In this document: piece after piece, positions 28,714-39,785 of the stretch
How positions within the stretch are numbered: the first letter of the stretch is position 1
Layout of the letters: each line of letters opens with the position of its first letter
Assembly: GCF_022201045.2 (NCBI RefSeq)
Contig: NC_068562.1
Coordinates: 5,562,001-5,626,000 of the forward strand
Direction: 5' to 3'
Source of the DNA: Citrus sinensis
Taxonomy: Eukaryota > Streptophyta > Magnoliopsida > Sapindales > Rutaceae
DNA length: 64,000 nucleotides
Notes under the pieces: model-generated
What the model saw: the letters and a program-made list of their open reading frames with translations, nothing else
What the model was told of the DNA's origin: nothing
Databases searched by the model: none
Made by a program: the position numbers and the translations under genes

Positions 28714-30332
28714 AACTGATTAAAAAACAAACAAACATTAAACCCTAGTTAGTCAAAGGGTAATCAATTTGGACACAAGCAATATTTAATTAACACTACT
28801 CAACTAGCTAGAATGCCTGTTTTGGATTACTTTTGAACTGAAAACCCTACTCTCTCTGGATATCTTTGAATAGCCAAACTAAGTATAGAGACAATTCATT
28901 ATTCATTATACATCATAACTCCAACATTAATTCACAAGTGAGAAGAAGATCATCAATCACTTTCTTATGCCGGGGGGGCAAACCTTTGACCAAGATTCCC
29001 AAAAGGACCACAGTTTCCCGCTTGCAGCTTTAACTGATCATACATTGTGTTTAATTTTTCTGAATCAAGCAAAGTACTTGACGTGTGTAAGCACATAGAA
29101 GTTCAGCAGGTAAGCTTGGATACTTGAACAAGCAAACTTCCAACTAAAGTATATTTTGCTAGTAAACTTGAAACATCAAAGCTTGGAAATAGAACTAGTA
29201 AAGAGCTCAAGGGACAGTGACATCTCTCTTCTTTCTTGCTTTATATATAGAACCAGGTTCCCCTAGATATGCCTGGAACGTATATCTTAATCATTAACCA
29301 TGATTAATCTACGATAAGCACCATTAATGGTACTAGTCTAATCTATCTCATATCAGGCCCCTTTAAATCCCTAATAAAAAGACAATTGAGGCTTTAATTT
29401 GCTAATAAAACGATATTAACTCGACTAATCTTGATTAATTAATTAATTAATTAATTATAGAAGATGAAAGGAGATTCTAGGAATCTTGATGGAAACTATT
29501 TTATCAAAGGCTGAATCTTTCAAGGATAGCATGTAGTTCAAGAGAGTTTCAGACAAAAGTGGTGTGCCCAGGCCATTCGCAATATTTTTCGAGTTTTTTT
29601 TTTTTTTCTCGCTCTTCTTGATTCTTGCTTGAGAGCCCACATGTTCCCAATTAGGTATTTTTTTTTCAAATTAAAAAAAAAATTGAAGAAGAAAGAAATG
29701 GAACCTGAGACAACTTTGGATCTATCGACTTTCTCGAACATGACTTGCCCACATCTGGATTTGGGTTTGCACGAGAGCAAATATTGCTATTGTTTGCTGA
29801 TGCATTTTTTTTTTTCCCAAGAGAAAACAAAACAAGCAGAAAATAATAACTAAAAGAAATATACAAAAATCACATAAAATAAAGAGAACAAAAAACCAAT
29901 TAAAAAACTCAGTTGTTTCCTTTCCAAGGTGATCCATGAATGATCGAACATCTCGCTACTATTTTTCTCTCATCATAGGAGGTTCATCATGCGAATTAAT
30001 ATTGAAAAGTCGAAGAATAAGTATAGTACAATATACAATTAAATATAAATTTCTACTATATTATTTATGTACTCAATTAATATGTAAATAGTAGGAGATG
30101 TTTTAAAAAAGAAATTCAAAGATGATCAGTGTCTGCCCTCAAGACTGCAAAAGTAAATGCAAATACCAGAAAGGAGCAAAGACTTGGCAACAGAAAAAAC
30201 AGTCCAGAGAAGGAGGCCCCATGATCAAACATTTGTTCAGTTAAGCGCATTAAAGCTATATGTACCCATATAAGGGGGAAAAAAGAACTTGAAGAAAAAG
30301 TACTGCAGTAAGAAGAAGGAGAAGACTACAGT

Positions 30333-30389
30333 AAGAAGGAGGAGGAGGAGGAGGAGGAGGAGGAGAAGAAGAAGAAGAAGAAGAAGAAG
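30333..30389. repeat. (GGA)n(GAA)n microsatellite
   Basis: A purine-only tract of GGA units passes into GAA units. Related GAA-rich sequence lies just upstream (about 30309-30335). Confidence 0.92.
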
Positions 30390-31204
30390 TTACTGTGATT
30401 TGTAAAAACCCCAGAACAAAAAATGCCCGAAAGTACCCACATTTCATTCATAGTGCTTCAACCAAATATCTCTCTCTGAAGATTTTAGGATCTCTGGACA
30501 CAGACGAAAAGTTTTGGGTTTATTGTTAATTAGGAGAGGAGTAACAAGTGACACATATACACGCAGAGATAGGCACACGTAGAAAGAGATTCAGTAAACA
30601 TAAGTTGCAGCTTTCAACACGTTGCTGCTTAAGAATAAGATGACGCAGACTTACAAGTAGAAATGAAAGGTCAAATTCAAAGTTGATGATGAACGCAGGC
30701 CTTACCAGTTTGATTACCATCAGCTTCTTGATAAAAAGCACATGACATGTTTCTCTTATCTCTCTCTATCTAGCTCAAATAATTACTCATAGGTAGCTAG
30801 CCTGGTGCACTAAAAACCTTAAATCCCACTTACGATGTAATACCCAGCACTGCTTAGCAACTGATCATTGCTAACAACAAAGCAAATAGATATCCACTAA
30901 AACTCATAAGCAGAAATAAGATTGAATAGAAAAAAAAAAAAAAATCAAATGCACTGAAAAATACAAAGTGGAATTCAGATTTAACACATCCCATCTACAT
31001 TAATTAATCCACTGTAAAACTAGCTTCATAATATCCGTCCAAACATCATTCGAACTCAGATGTCAAATTCCGCAAAGAAAAATGAAAAAAGAAAAAAAAA
31101 TAATAAGAAAAAAAAAACCCTAGAGACTAATAATAGAGCTAACTGATCAATAATACTCAGCAGAAGCAAATTTTCCTTCATTTTGAGTCCAAAGGTAGAG
31201 CAAT

Positions 31205-31933
31205 CTAGGGTTTCTTACCCAGAGTGTGCTTGTTGTTATGCATCCAGACTTTGAGCACATGACGCTTAACGCCAGTGTCGTTACAGAACTGCTGCACTAC
31301 TTCTTCATCGTGCTTTTGAATCCTCCATCCCAACTTCTCCGCAAGCTCCAGCATTCTATCCTTCTGCTCCGGCGTAAACTTGGTCCTGAACCTCTTCCTC
31401 GAACCCCCGCTACCACCAAGGTTTGACGCGTCCTCTTGATCCTCCCTACTGTGACCACCACCGGACGTCGACGGCAAGGCCAGTGGCCTGTGGTGAGCCG
31501 CCACGTGCAGGTACCCAGCTGGCGTCCTGTAATAAGGCGTGAATTGCGGCACCTGCGAGGGATGGAAAAAAACCTCACCACCACCAGCAGCGGGGACTCC
31601 AGCGGCCATGGGAGTCACGACTGATGAGTCCACTTCTTTGCGGTGAAAATTGCGGTGACAGTTGCAGGCTGCACATTTTAGACCGTCGAGAGTGCCTTCA
31701 TCTCCAGCAGCCATGAACTCACCGCAACCGTCCAACGCATGTCCCCCAATACCCACCGCGTGATTCTTCAAGCACTCTCTGTATCTTGCTTTCCTCCCGG
31801 GATGAGCCGCCTCTGCTGTTGCTTGCCCGCCAGAGCTCCCCATTCTCACTTGAGATGAGTTTCCTAGCGACGAGTCGTAACCCGCCGGCAGACCCATCTC
31901 CTCCTCTTGCTCCTCATGATCCTCAAACTCCAT
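31205..31933 (-). CDS. ZHD: Zinc-finger homeodomain (ZF-HD) transcription factor, ZHD1/2-like
   Basis: Plant-specific DNA-binding regulator that dimerises through its zinc finger (family knowledge). One uninterrupted exon of 242 residues, normal because ZF-HD genes usually lack coding introns. The start at 31933 (MEFEDHEEQ) is the first in-frame ATG; the frame stays open 5' only through a TTG. The acidic N-terminus is followed by the ZF-HD dimerisation finger at residues about 50-99 ([20 protein letters not shown], then [12 protein letters not shown]), with Cys54, His65, Cys70, Cys87, Cys90, Cys92, His93 and His97 as ligand candidates. A Gly/Ser/Pro/His-rich linker leads to the homeodomain at about 179-238, ending in helix 3 [15 protein letters not shown]. 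The WxHNN in place of the usual WFxN is the family hallmark. GC content is well above the flanks, as is common for such genes. Confidence 0.96.
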   Translation of the reverse strand: MEFEDHEEQEEEMGLPAGYDSSLGNSSQVRMGSSGGQATAEAAHPGRKARYRECLKNHAVGIGGHALDGCGEFMAAGDEGTLDGLKCAACNCHRNFHRKEVDSSVVTPMAAGVPAAGGGEVFFHPSQVPQFTPYYRTPAGYLHVAAHHRPLALPSTSGGGHSREDQEDASNLGGSGGSRKRFRTKFTPEQKDRMLELAEKLGWRIQKHDEEVVQQFCNDTGVKRHVLKVWMHNNKHTLGKKP

Positions 31934-32533
31934 TTTCACAACACACAATTAAAAAAAAAATAAAAAGAATTCTTTTCAGGTAATAATATTTGGGTTTTAG
32001 AGTGAACAAAAAAGAGATTAAGAGATAGAGAGAAGATAAGAGGAGTGAGAAAATGCGGACGTCAATTTTCCCTCTCCCTGCAAAAAGGACCTGTTTTGCT
32101 TCAAAGCTCTTGTTATACTTTCCCGTTCTTGAAATTAAACCATCGTTTTAACCGGCTTACCCGGTAAACGGTACGATTTTTTTTTTGTTATTTGTCTGTT
32201 TTTTTCACTGCCCCGTTAAAGTGAAGGGGTACTACTGTAAAGGATCAGACGGTGTCGACTGTGGCGTGTGAGGTGGAGTGCTAGTACAGTCTGCAGTTTG
32301 ACAGCCCAAAAGAAATACACAAAAGGGCAATCCAACGGACCACGCGCTCTGGCTGCGCGTGTGAGGGCGCGTGATTCAACCGAAACATACAGAGGAGAGG
32401 AGTATGTTGCTGTGTCGGCTCTCCAGGCAGCTACTTACGTGTACTCGGGCTCCGACAAGGGTGACGCGCTTTGTGCATCAACGTGCATTAAGTAGCACTC
32501 GGCGAAATCCCAAATGAGAAAAAATGGCGAGCG
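31934..32533. promoter_or_regulatory. 5' leader and promoter region of the ZF-HD gene
   Basis: Right of the ATG (upstream on the minus strand) is an A-rich leader and then a mixed region with a local GC rise at 32230-32480. A forward open frame at 32268-32495 has no domain and is treated as chance. Confidence 0.35.
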
Positions 32534-32778
32534 AAAAACAGAGTCGTAGATACCAACAAAGTGTTGGCTCCACTGTTAATGGTGTTTCTTTAAGTGGTTT
32601 GACTGGGTTTACTCCCTAGTTCGAGTCGTAGGAAAGTCGTCTTTGTTAGAAAAATTTGTGCCTCTCAGTTCGAACAGGAACTTCTAATCTGAGTTGTGAT
32701 ACGGATTTAAAGTTGTTTGGAACCATTTCCAAAATAACCGTGGTAAAAAAAAAAAAAAAAAAAACAGAGCCGTAGATA
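32534..32778 (+). repeat. tRNA-derived SINE, family 1, copy 2, with TSD
   Basis: The body is about 32553-32759. It starts ccaacaaagtgttggctcc and ends gtggt plus an A-run. It is flanked by aaaaacagagtcgtagata (32534-32552) and the same word with one t-to-c change (32760-32778), a 19-bp TSD. Box-B-like agttcgagtcg and the later gttcgaacagg are kept. It shares the whole body with the copies at 0.5 kb and 59.9 kb, in the same orientation. Confidence 0.92.
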
Positions 32779-33930
32779 AGCCGAGAGTGCACGTATGATT
32801 GAGATATTCGCAACAGATGCGCGTGATCAGTACGCGCTACGAGCATCACAATTAGCAATTAAAGGTGGGGGGAGGTCTCCATCTTTACCAACCTTGCGCT
32901 AACATACCTGAGGGAGACATGTTAGCCCTTTCGTAGATGCCATCACATCCCAATTTTTCTGGGAAAATTTTCATTGCTTTTTCTCCTTTTCTTCTTCTTC
33001 TTCTTCTTCTTCTTATATTCTCCTCGTGGAAAATTAAATACTCTATAAATATTGTTTTGAAGTACTGCTCAATTGAAGAGAAAATTTAATATGATGTCAC
33101 TAAATAACTATTTGTAATTCATAATTAATTTTTGACAATTGTTATTAGTTTTGAATTATGTTTTTAAATTATAATTATTTTAAATTATATTGTTTTAGAA
33201 ATATCATTTTTATTAATTCATTTTTCAAAATGTTAGTTTCGTATGTATTAAAAAAAAGTAAACTGTTACATTAACATTCTAAAAAAAATTAACTAAGTTA
33301 GCTCTAAATTAAATGGCTCAAGTGCCCTCAAAATTTGAGTATTTATCCATTCACTCAGGTAGTCAGAAGATTTAGTTATCATAATATGACTAATAAAAAA
33401 AAAATGCAACCTATTGAACTGATGTGTTTTTCTTAATTATTAGTTTCTTAATAAACGAACACAGCATGCTGCTTAAATTTGGCGATAAATGATGGGATGA
33501 GAAAATAAGATACTCCTGAATTCACGATGAGTTTGCATAGTTTTAGTCACAACATAATTTAGCTAGAGCTTAGGAATTAGAACAATCTGAATATAATGGT
33601 GATTTCATTTAAGCTTCCAATAAAAAATTTAAATATGGTTTAATTAAAAGTTAAGATTAGTCCAGGATTGGTGTCTTGTGTGAAATTAATTTCATAAAAT
33701 GTGACTTGAAGCAGCTCAAAACTATACGAAAGAAATAGTAAAATTTCGGTGGTGTCATCACAGTAACAACATTGATTATAAATCAATATCATAACAGTAT
33801 GCTAACAACACCTTCGAGTCTCTCCGTGGGCGTGTCTGTTTGTTTATTTATTAATTTTCTAATTTCGAACTTGAATCTCCATATATTGAAGGCCAGGTGC
33901 TGACTGACAATGAGTCGAATTTTAGAGGGT
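32779..33930. other. Intergenic DNA
   Basis: AT-rich spacer with a (CTT)n tract at about 32990-33014. No gene visible. Confidence 0.5.
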
Positions 33931-34453
33931 AAAAATTTATTTAGTTCATGTATTTTAAGATTAGTGTCTATTTAGTCTCTGTATTTTTTAAAATACCTCG
34001 AAACATCATTGCCGTTAAAGTATTGATACCCTTACCGTTACTTTTCATTTCTTTTAGCTTACTTTTATAATATTACCCTTTTATAATAATTTTTTAGACA
34101 TTAATAAAAAATAATAATTAAATTACTAATTTAACCTTAAAAAAATTATATTAATTTTTTTACAAGCACCGTTTGCACACTTGGTAGTTTGCATATAATT
34201 TTTTATAATTAAAAATTAATATAATTTTTTTATTTTTTAGGGTTAAATTAGTAATTTAATTATTTTATTTTTATTAATGTCCAAACAAAAAATTATTATT
34301 AAAGGGTGATATTGTAAAAGTAAGCTAAAAGAAATAAAAAGTAACGGTAGGAGTATCAATACTTTAACGGCAGAGATGTTTTGAGATATTTTAAAAAATA
34401 TAAAAACTAAATAGATACTAATTTTAAAATATAGAAACTAAATAGATTTTTTC
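33931..34453. repeat. Large fold-back MITE (about 523 bp)
   Basis: The two halves are long imperfect reverse complements. From the ends inward they share tatttagtt, then tgccgttaaagtattgata, then tcttttagcttacttttac/tataat, then attaaattactaatttaacc, leaving a loop of roughly 60 bases around 34165-34225 (contains aagcaccgtttgcacacttgg). It is non-coding. By eye the arms are about 85 percent alike over more than 200 bases. No clear TSD was found, so the ends are good only to a few bases. Confidence 0.85.
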
Positions 34454-37400
34454 TTGACATCTTCCATTCAAATATTTATACGTACCCATTAATATAACAA
34501 TATGGAACTGAATAGACCCTAATAACCAAAACATTCATATATGATGACTAGTCCTTGAATCTTTGGTTGAGTTTGGTCCATTATTTTTCTCCCCTTATCC
34601 TGGAAGTGCAGAGTTCAAGTTTTCAAACGTGTACTGTACGTGATTTAATACTTCACATAATATTTTTTTTTTTTAAAAAAAGAAAAAAACCAAACATGTC
34701 GGTCCCTAATTTGAATAGAAAAAGGAAGCCTTATCTGAGGCTGAAAATCAGTTAATCAGGTAGATGACGATCACAGTAAAGTAAGAATTCATGTCCTTCT
34801 GAAGATTCTAAATAATGTCAATAATTTATTTTACAAAAGAAAAAGAAAAGAAAAGAAAAGGTGATGGGCATGCAGTCCATTTGCATTCACTCACATCAAA
34901 ATCAGAAATAGCTATTAATAATTGTAGTTAGAGCATGTACAAGAACCCCATCCTCTCATGCCTTACACTATTTCTTTGTTAAAGTTTACAAGATGTTTGA
35001 CTAATTGATTGACATTTGAAGTGACTGCATGCATTGTCCTCTTCTCCTGTCCCCTACCCTTCGATCAGCTGCCCTCCTTTAATCTTTATATATATCAATG
35101 GGCGCTGCAGCCTTTTTCTTTTGCTATCATTATTATTATTGTAACTGAGGAGGGGAGGATTGCCCTTATCTAATACTAAAATTTGGTTTATGAATTTTTG
35201 TAACTACACAATTAATTTGTGAAGTATTTAGAACGGAACGGGTGGGTGGGGTGAGGACTGAGGAGGGGGTTTTAAGGATAATTACGAATGCGATGTCCTT
35301 TCAATTCATTATTGACTCTCCCTTGTCCTTTCCGTATATCATTCCAAAATTTTACGTCAAGGGGGGGGGGAGAAACGGAACGCAATTTAAGACTTGACAT
35401 CATCTCAACTTGAATGAATGAATGAATGAATACTAAATCCTACCAGCTTTGGATGTTTATCAGTTTTCACCCTGTTGAATGAAAATTTATGCTTTCTTAT
35501 CTTTTAATTTAGTTCTTATCATATTAAAGTAAAGTTTCTTTTACTAGATAGTGATTCTCTATTTATAAGTTCACATACATGCATACATACATATTTATTT
35601 ATTTATTAAAGAGAGAATATTGGAAAAGAAGAGAAACATTTAGAGAGAATTTTTACATTTGGGGGAATTTATGTGAGAAAGATAGGGAGAGTTTTGGAGA
35701 GTGAAAAACTCATTAACTAAATTAAAAGATACGAAATTTATTTATACTGCTAAATTTATTTATATCCAGTGCTTGGCAATTCAACATACATGTACAAGTT
35801 TTTGTATGAAACTGCTGAAATTTATGTGTTTTGATATTCTGCATCATGAGGATCTCTTGGATGTGAATTATTTATAACAAGAGCCATGATTTTTTTGTGA
35901 TATGTTTATATAAATCTCAAAGATGATATTGATGATAACAAATCAACATACATGTACAAAATTATATGAGTTCGAGTAATAGTATAAATAAAAAATTGCA
36001 TTTAGTAGATAAAGTTTCAATAAAATGATATGACCAAGTTAAAGGATAAAAGAATATAAATTTTTAATGTACTAAAAGATAAAATACACCAATTATTGGA
36101 GTGCTTATTTTTCTTACCATTAAGGGAGAGGGAGAGGGAGAGGGATCTTTATCGCCATTAATTTTTAAGTTATCCATCACTACAAATTAGATATAGCCTA
36201 AAGCTGGATAATCTTGAATCGAGAGGGAGTGGACCACGATGGTGATTATAAGAAAACCCCTAGATTTGTGTAGCCAAGTGTCGCTCATTTGGGTATTATT
36301 AATTATTGTTTAAGAGGGGGCTGCTCGTACGTACGTAGGTCCCTTAATAGTTTTTCAGTTGAAAATGGCAAAATCCTGACAAATAATGTTTTAATGTTAA
36401 AATGAATTAATTGTGAAATACGCATGCAACGAAAGGCTGTGGCGGAGTGATTTCGTGAAGAAAAAGTCAAATTTGATGCTAATAATTCAACCGGAGGGTG
36501 TATTTATTAACTATTAATTTCATCTGTATACGTAGTCTTATATTGACTTTTGTCGGTTAACACTTAAATCGTTTCTTAATACGATTTACACACCATTTGT
36601 GAAGTTGTTATTGTTATGATGCAGAATGCACTCAGTTTTCAAACACCTAATGGCTAATGCTAACATCGTAAATTGGTATATATATATATATATATAAAAA
36701 AAAAAAAAAAAAGTAATAAAAATTTCTCTTATTAGCTAGGGTTCATGTGATCCTGAAAAACAGCCAAACAGGATGACAGACGTAAGAGAGCGAGATACGT
36801 CAATTCTGACATAACAGGGAGAGAGAGAGAGAGGCACCAGAAACGACACGATCAGGATCGTCGTCTCCCGTGCAGTGCATGTGCTGTCAGCTGGCGGGAA
36901 ACCACTAGTGCAGACACATCCAAACAAGAACGCTTGTCCTTCTCTGTTTCTCCTCATGCGAACACATAATCATGATAATAATTACACCAGTAAACGGAAC
37001 GGAGTCCTCGGAGTTCAGGTGAAAACGGGACGGAGGAGAAGGACGATGAAATATTGAAATTCGAAAGTGAGAATATAAATTAATTAATGTTTAACAAGAA
37101 GACGAAATTTTGTGGAGAAAAAGGAAACGGATCGTGACAATACGATCAACAGAGTGGGACGACCTTCATTTCCATTTCCATATTTTTTGGCAGCCTTCTT
37201 TTTGTTTTTTTGTTTTGTTTTTTTTATTATTATTATTAATCTAAACGCTGTGAGTTAAACGGTGGCCCCATTTCTTGTTTCTTGCTTGTTTGCATCACCC
37301 GCATATGAACAGATTAACGCATTTTCTTTGTTTTCTTTTACTTGTTATCTTATATTTATATCATTTGCTCCTTCTCTCTTCTAAAAAAAATTTCTTACAT

Positions 37401-38026
37401 ATCATTATTAGTTCTTGGATTTCACAGCTCATAAAGATACAAAATTAAGCAAGAGACAAAACACATATCTTTGGATTTCATTTTAGAAAAGATTTATTTC
37501 TCTTCGTTCATCATGAGAATTATTTTTTTCCTTTCGAGGTACTGATCATGATCATACCTCTCTTTTATTTTTTAATGGGTTTTTAATTTATATATATATA
37601 TAGAAGAAAATGAAAAGATCGACAAGGGAAAATATCAGCAGTCTAATTAATTATAACAAAAGTTTAAAAAAATAAGCAAATTTTTTAAAAATTATTAGCG
37701 GTCCATTTCAATATTTTTAAGTGTATCACCAAACCACTTTTTCATTGAGATACATTAATGTACGCTAATGTCACAAGTATAAAATAATTATTTTCCTAAT
37801 AAATTCATTCCCCCGTCCCCCTAATTATTAGTGAAAGTTTAATAAACCAACAAGAAGTCATTTACATAATAAAACACTTTTAGAGGCATAATGATCTTTT
37901 TCTAAAGGTTTCACAGAATTAATAAAAAAGTAGTTTTTTTATATGATTCCAAAACTTAAATAGATCTGTGATATTCTTTTAAAATTTTATATATTTTTTA
38001 ACTTTCCTTAAAAATTAAATAGCAAT
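34454..38026. other. AT-rich intergenic DNA with microsatellites
   Basis: Includes (GAAT)n at about 35412-35431, a G-run near 35361-35371, (GGGAGA)-like units near 36126-36145, (TA)n at about 36678-36696 followed by an A-run, and (TA)n near 37590-37602. Open frames at 36.7-37.1 kb have no recognised domain. Confidence 0.45.
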
Positions 38027-38209
38027 TGTTAGACTAAATTACGAAAGGCCCAAAAGCTTACGAAAAATATCGGCTCAGCAAATTTTTTTCATAAAAAATA
38101 GTCTAGATATGTTATTTATAAAGAATGACTAAGGTATTTAGAAAATATTTATTTATAAGTAAAAAATCCCAAAGGAAAGTTTTCGACAAAGTGCAAAAGG
38201 CATGATTCT

Positions 38210-38870
38210 ATATAAAAGGACCTAGGACCATACTTTACAAAGAATGAACCTAGGTTCATACTTTACAGAGAATTATCTAGGCACTCATAAAATATTTCTA
38301 AGTAAAATATCTAAAGGGAGAGTTTTTGGCAAAGCGCTAAAGGTGTTATTCTACAAACAAAGATCTCTATTTTTTCACAAAAAAATGACCTAAGTCCACT
38401 ATTTACAAAGAATGATCTACGTCTATTATTTATAAAGAATGACCTAAAGACTTAAAAAATATTTCTAACTAAATGGTCAAAGGTCAAGTTTTCGACAAAG
38501 TAGCAAAGACTTGATTCTAACCTAAGTCCATTCTTTATAAAGAATGACTTAGGTTCGCTCTTTATAAATAACAAGCTAAATCCATTCTTTACAAAAAAAA
38601 TAAAATTGACTTAAGCTAAATCCATTCTTTACAAAAAAAAAAAAAATGACTTAAGCTAAATCCATTCTTTACAAAAAAAAAAAAATGACTTAGGCACTTA
38701 GAAAATATTTCTAAGTAAAGCTTCCAAAGGGAGAGTATTCGACAAAGCACTAAAGGCATGATTTTACAAATGATGGACTTAGATCCATTCTTTATAAAGA
38801 ATGACCTAGGTCCATTGTTTTTTTTTTTTTTTTTTGACAAAGAATGACTAAAGAACTTAAATATATGTTC
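38210..38870. repeat. Degenerate tandem repeats (type 1) in the candidate LTR
   Basis: Repeated, diverged copies of a phrase built around tccattctttataaagaatgacctaggt. A nearly exact triplication of about 42 bases (aagctaaatccattctttaca plus an A-run and tgactt) lies at 38575-38700. Non-coding. Confidence 0.8.
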
Positions 38871-39270
38871 TATAGAATAGCCTAAAAGTAAAGAAACATT
38901 CTACAAAATGCATCTACAGGCCAAAAGAATATTTTGCATAATGCGCCTATGGGTAAACAATCATTCTAAAAAATTAGCCTACAAGCAAATAAACATGGAA
39001 TGAGCCTATGGGCAAATATATATTATATAGAATGAGCCTGCGTGTAAATGAATATTCTATGAAATGTGCCTATAGACAAATATACATTCTACGAAATGGG
39101 TCTGGAAGCAAATAAACATCCTATGAAATGTACCTACAAGCTAACAAATATTTTACGGAATGAGCTTACGAGCCAACAAATATTCCATAGAATGCGCCAA
39201 TGGGCAAATAAATATTTTATGGAATGAGCTTATGAGCTAGCAAACATTTTGTGCAATGTGCTTATGAGCA
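38870..39270. repeat. Degenerate tandem repeats (type 2), unit about 35-38 bp
   Basis: At least ten diverged units follow the pattern gcctatgggcaaataaacat, then tctatgaaatga. Length and base changes between units show an old array. It directly follows the type 1 array and precedes the TATA box. Confidence 0.85.
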
Positions 39271-39426
39271 AAAGCTTTATAAATTTTGTTTATAGATAAA
39301 ATGTTATAAAATCAATCTTTTTTGGGGAAATCAACATAATTGTCGAATTCAAGCTTTAGTCCATTAAAGGTCAATGGTCAGAATCAAGTCAAATTTTCAA
39401 ATAAGACTTGTGATGAACAAGTCTTA

Positions 39427-39507
39427 CCACATATTGATAAGTGTCCTCATGCATGGACACTTATCAATGTGGGATGCTTGGCCTTATATAAAGGCCAAGC
39501 GTCCCAC
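39427..39507 (+). promoter_or_regulatory. Twin hairpins around a TATA box in the candidate LTR
   Basis: Hairpin one pairs attgataagtgtcc (about 39433-39446) with ggacacttatcaat (about 39455-39468) around an 8-base loop. Hairpin two pairs gcttggcctt with aaggccaagc (about 39476-39500), with the TATA box in its apex. This would place the core promoter in a cruciform-prone site. Function is inference. Confidence 0.5.
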
Positions 39508-39785
39508 ATTTGAAGGTAAGATGAAAAAGAGATCCAAAATAATATCTATCTCATTCTAAAATTTCTATGTAGAAATTGGGTAAAAGGAACTGACTTGAAT
39601 GTCAGAGAATTATCGCTGGCACACCAACCCTCCTTGGTTGTTGTTAACTTTTGTAGAACGATTGACCATTGGAGACATGATTTAAACATTTGCCTCAAGG
39701 AGAACATAGACCACAAATCTTAATTTAGAAGAATTTTTAGAATACAAAATGATTACTGTACATTGAGAAAAAATTTACATCAACA

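Larger units (their letters stand above)
26898..31204. other. Intergenic DNA with many simple repeats
   Basis: AT-rich spacer with (TA)n at about 27330-27350, a compound (TA)n(GA)n tract at 28614-28709, (ATTA)n near 29436-29456, and (GGA)n(GAA)n at 30333-30389. Just left of 31205 is the presumed 3' UTR of the ZF-HD gene. Open frames over the GGA/GAA tract encode only homopolymer-like runs and are not genes. Confidence 0.5.
38027..39785 (+). mobile_element. Candidate solo LTR of a retrotransposon
   Basis: The segment begins TGTTAGACT and ends CATCAACA, so it has TG...CA ends and a TGTT...AACA terminal inversion. It is bordered by gcaat (38022-38026) and gcaac (39786-39790), four of five bases matching as a 5-bp TSD. 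Inside are degenerate tandem repeats (a U3-like part) and a TATA box in ttatataaagg at 39484-39494. About 90 bases later comes gaactgacttgaatgtcaga (39588-39607), resembling the R/U5 motif of many plant Ty3/gypsy LTRs. No primer-binding site, gag or pol follows, so a solo LTR fits best. The boundaries are inference. Confidence 0.5.

Noticed and set aside
30256-30447. Ser/Pro-run protein over 30.3-30.4 kb
   Set aside because: Translation of the (GGA)n(GAA)n microsatellite.
31934-31948. Five-residue longer start for the ZF-HD protein
   Set aside because: The extension begins at a TTG; the first ATG is at 31933.
38210-39270. CRISPR-like array
   Set aside because: Repeats are degenerate, spacerless tandem units in plant DNA; no direct-repeat/spacer regularity.
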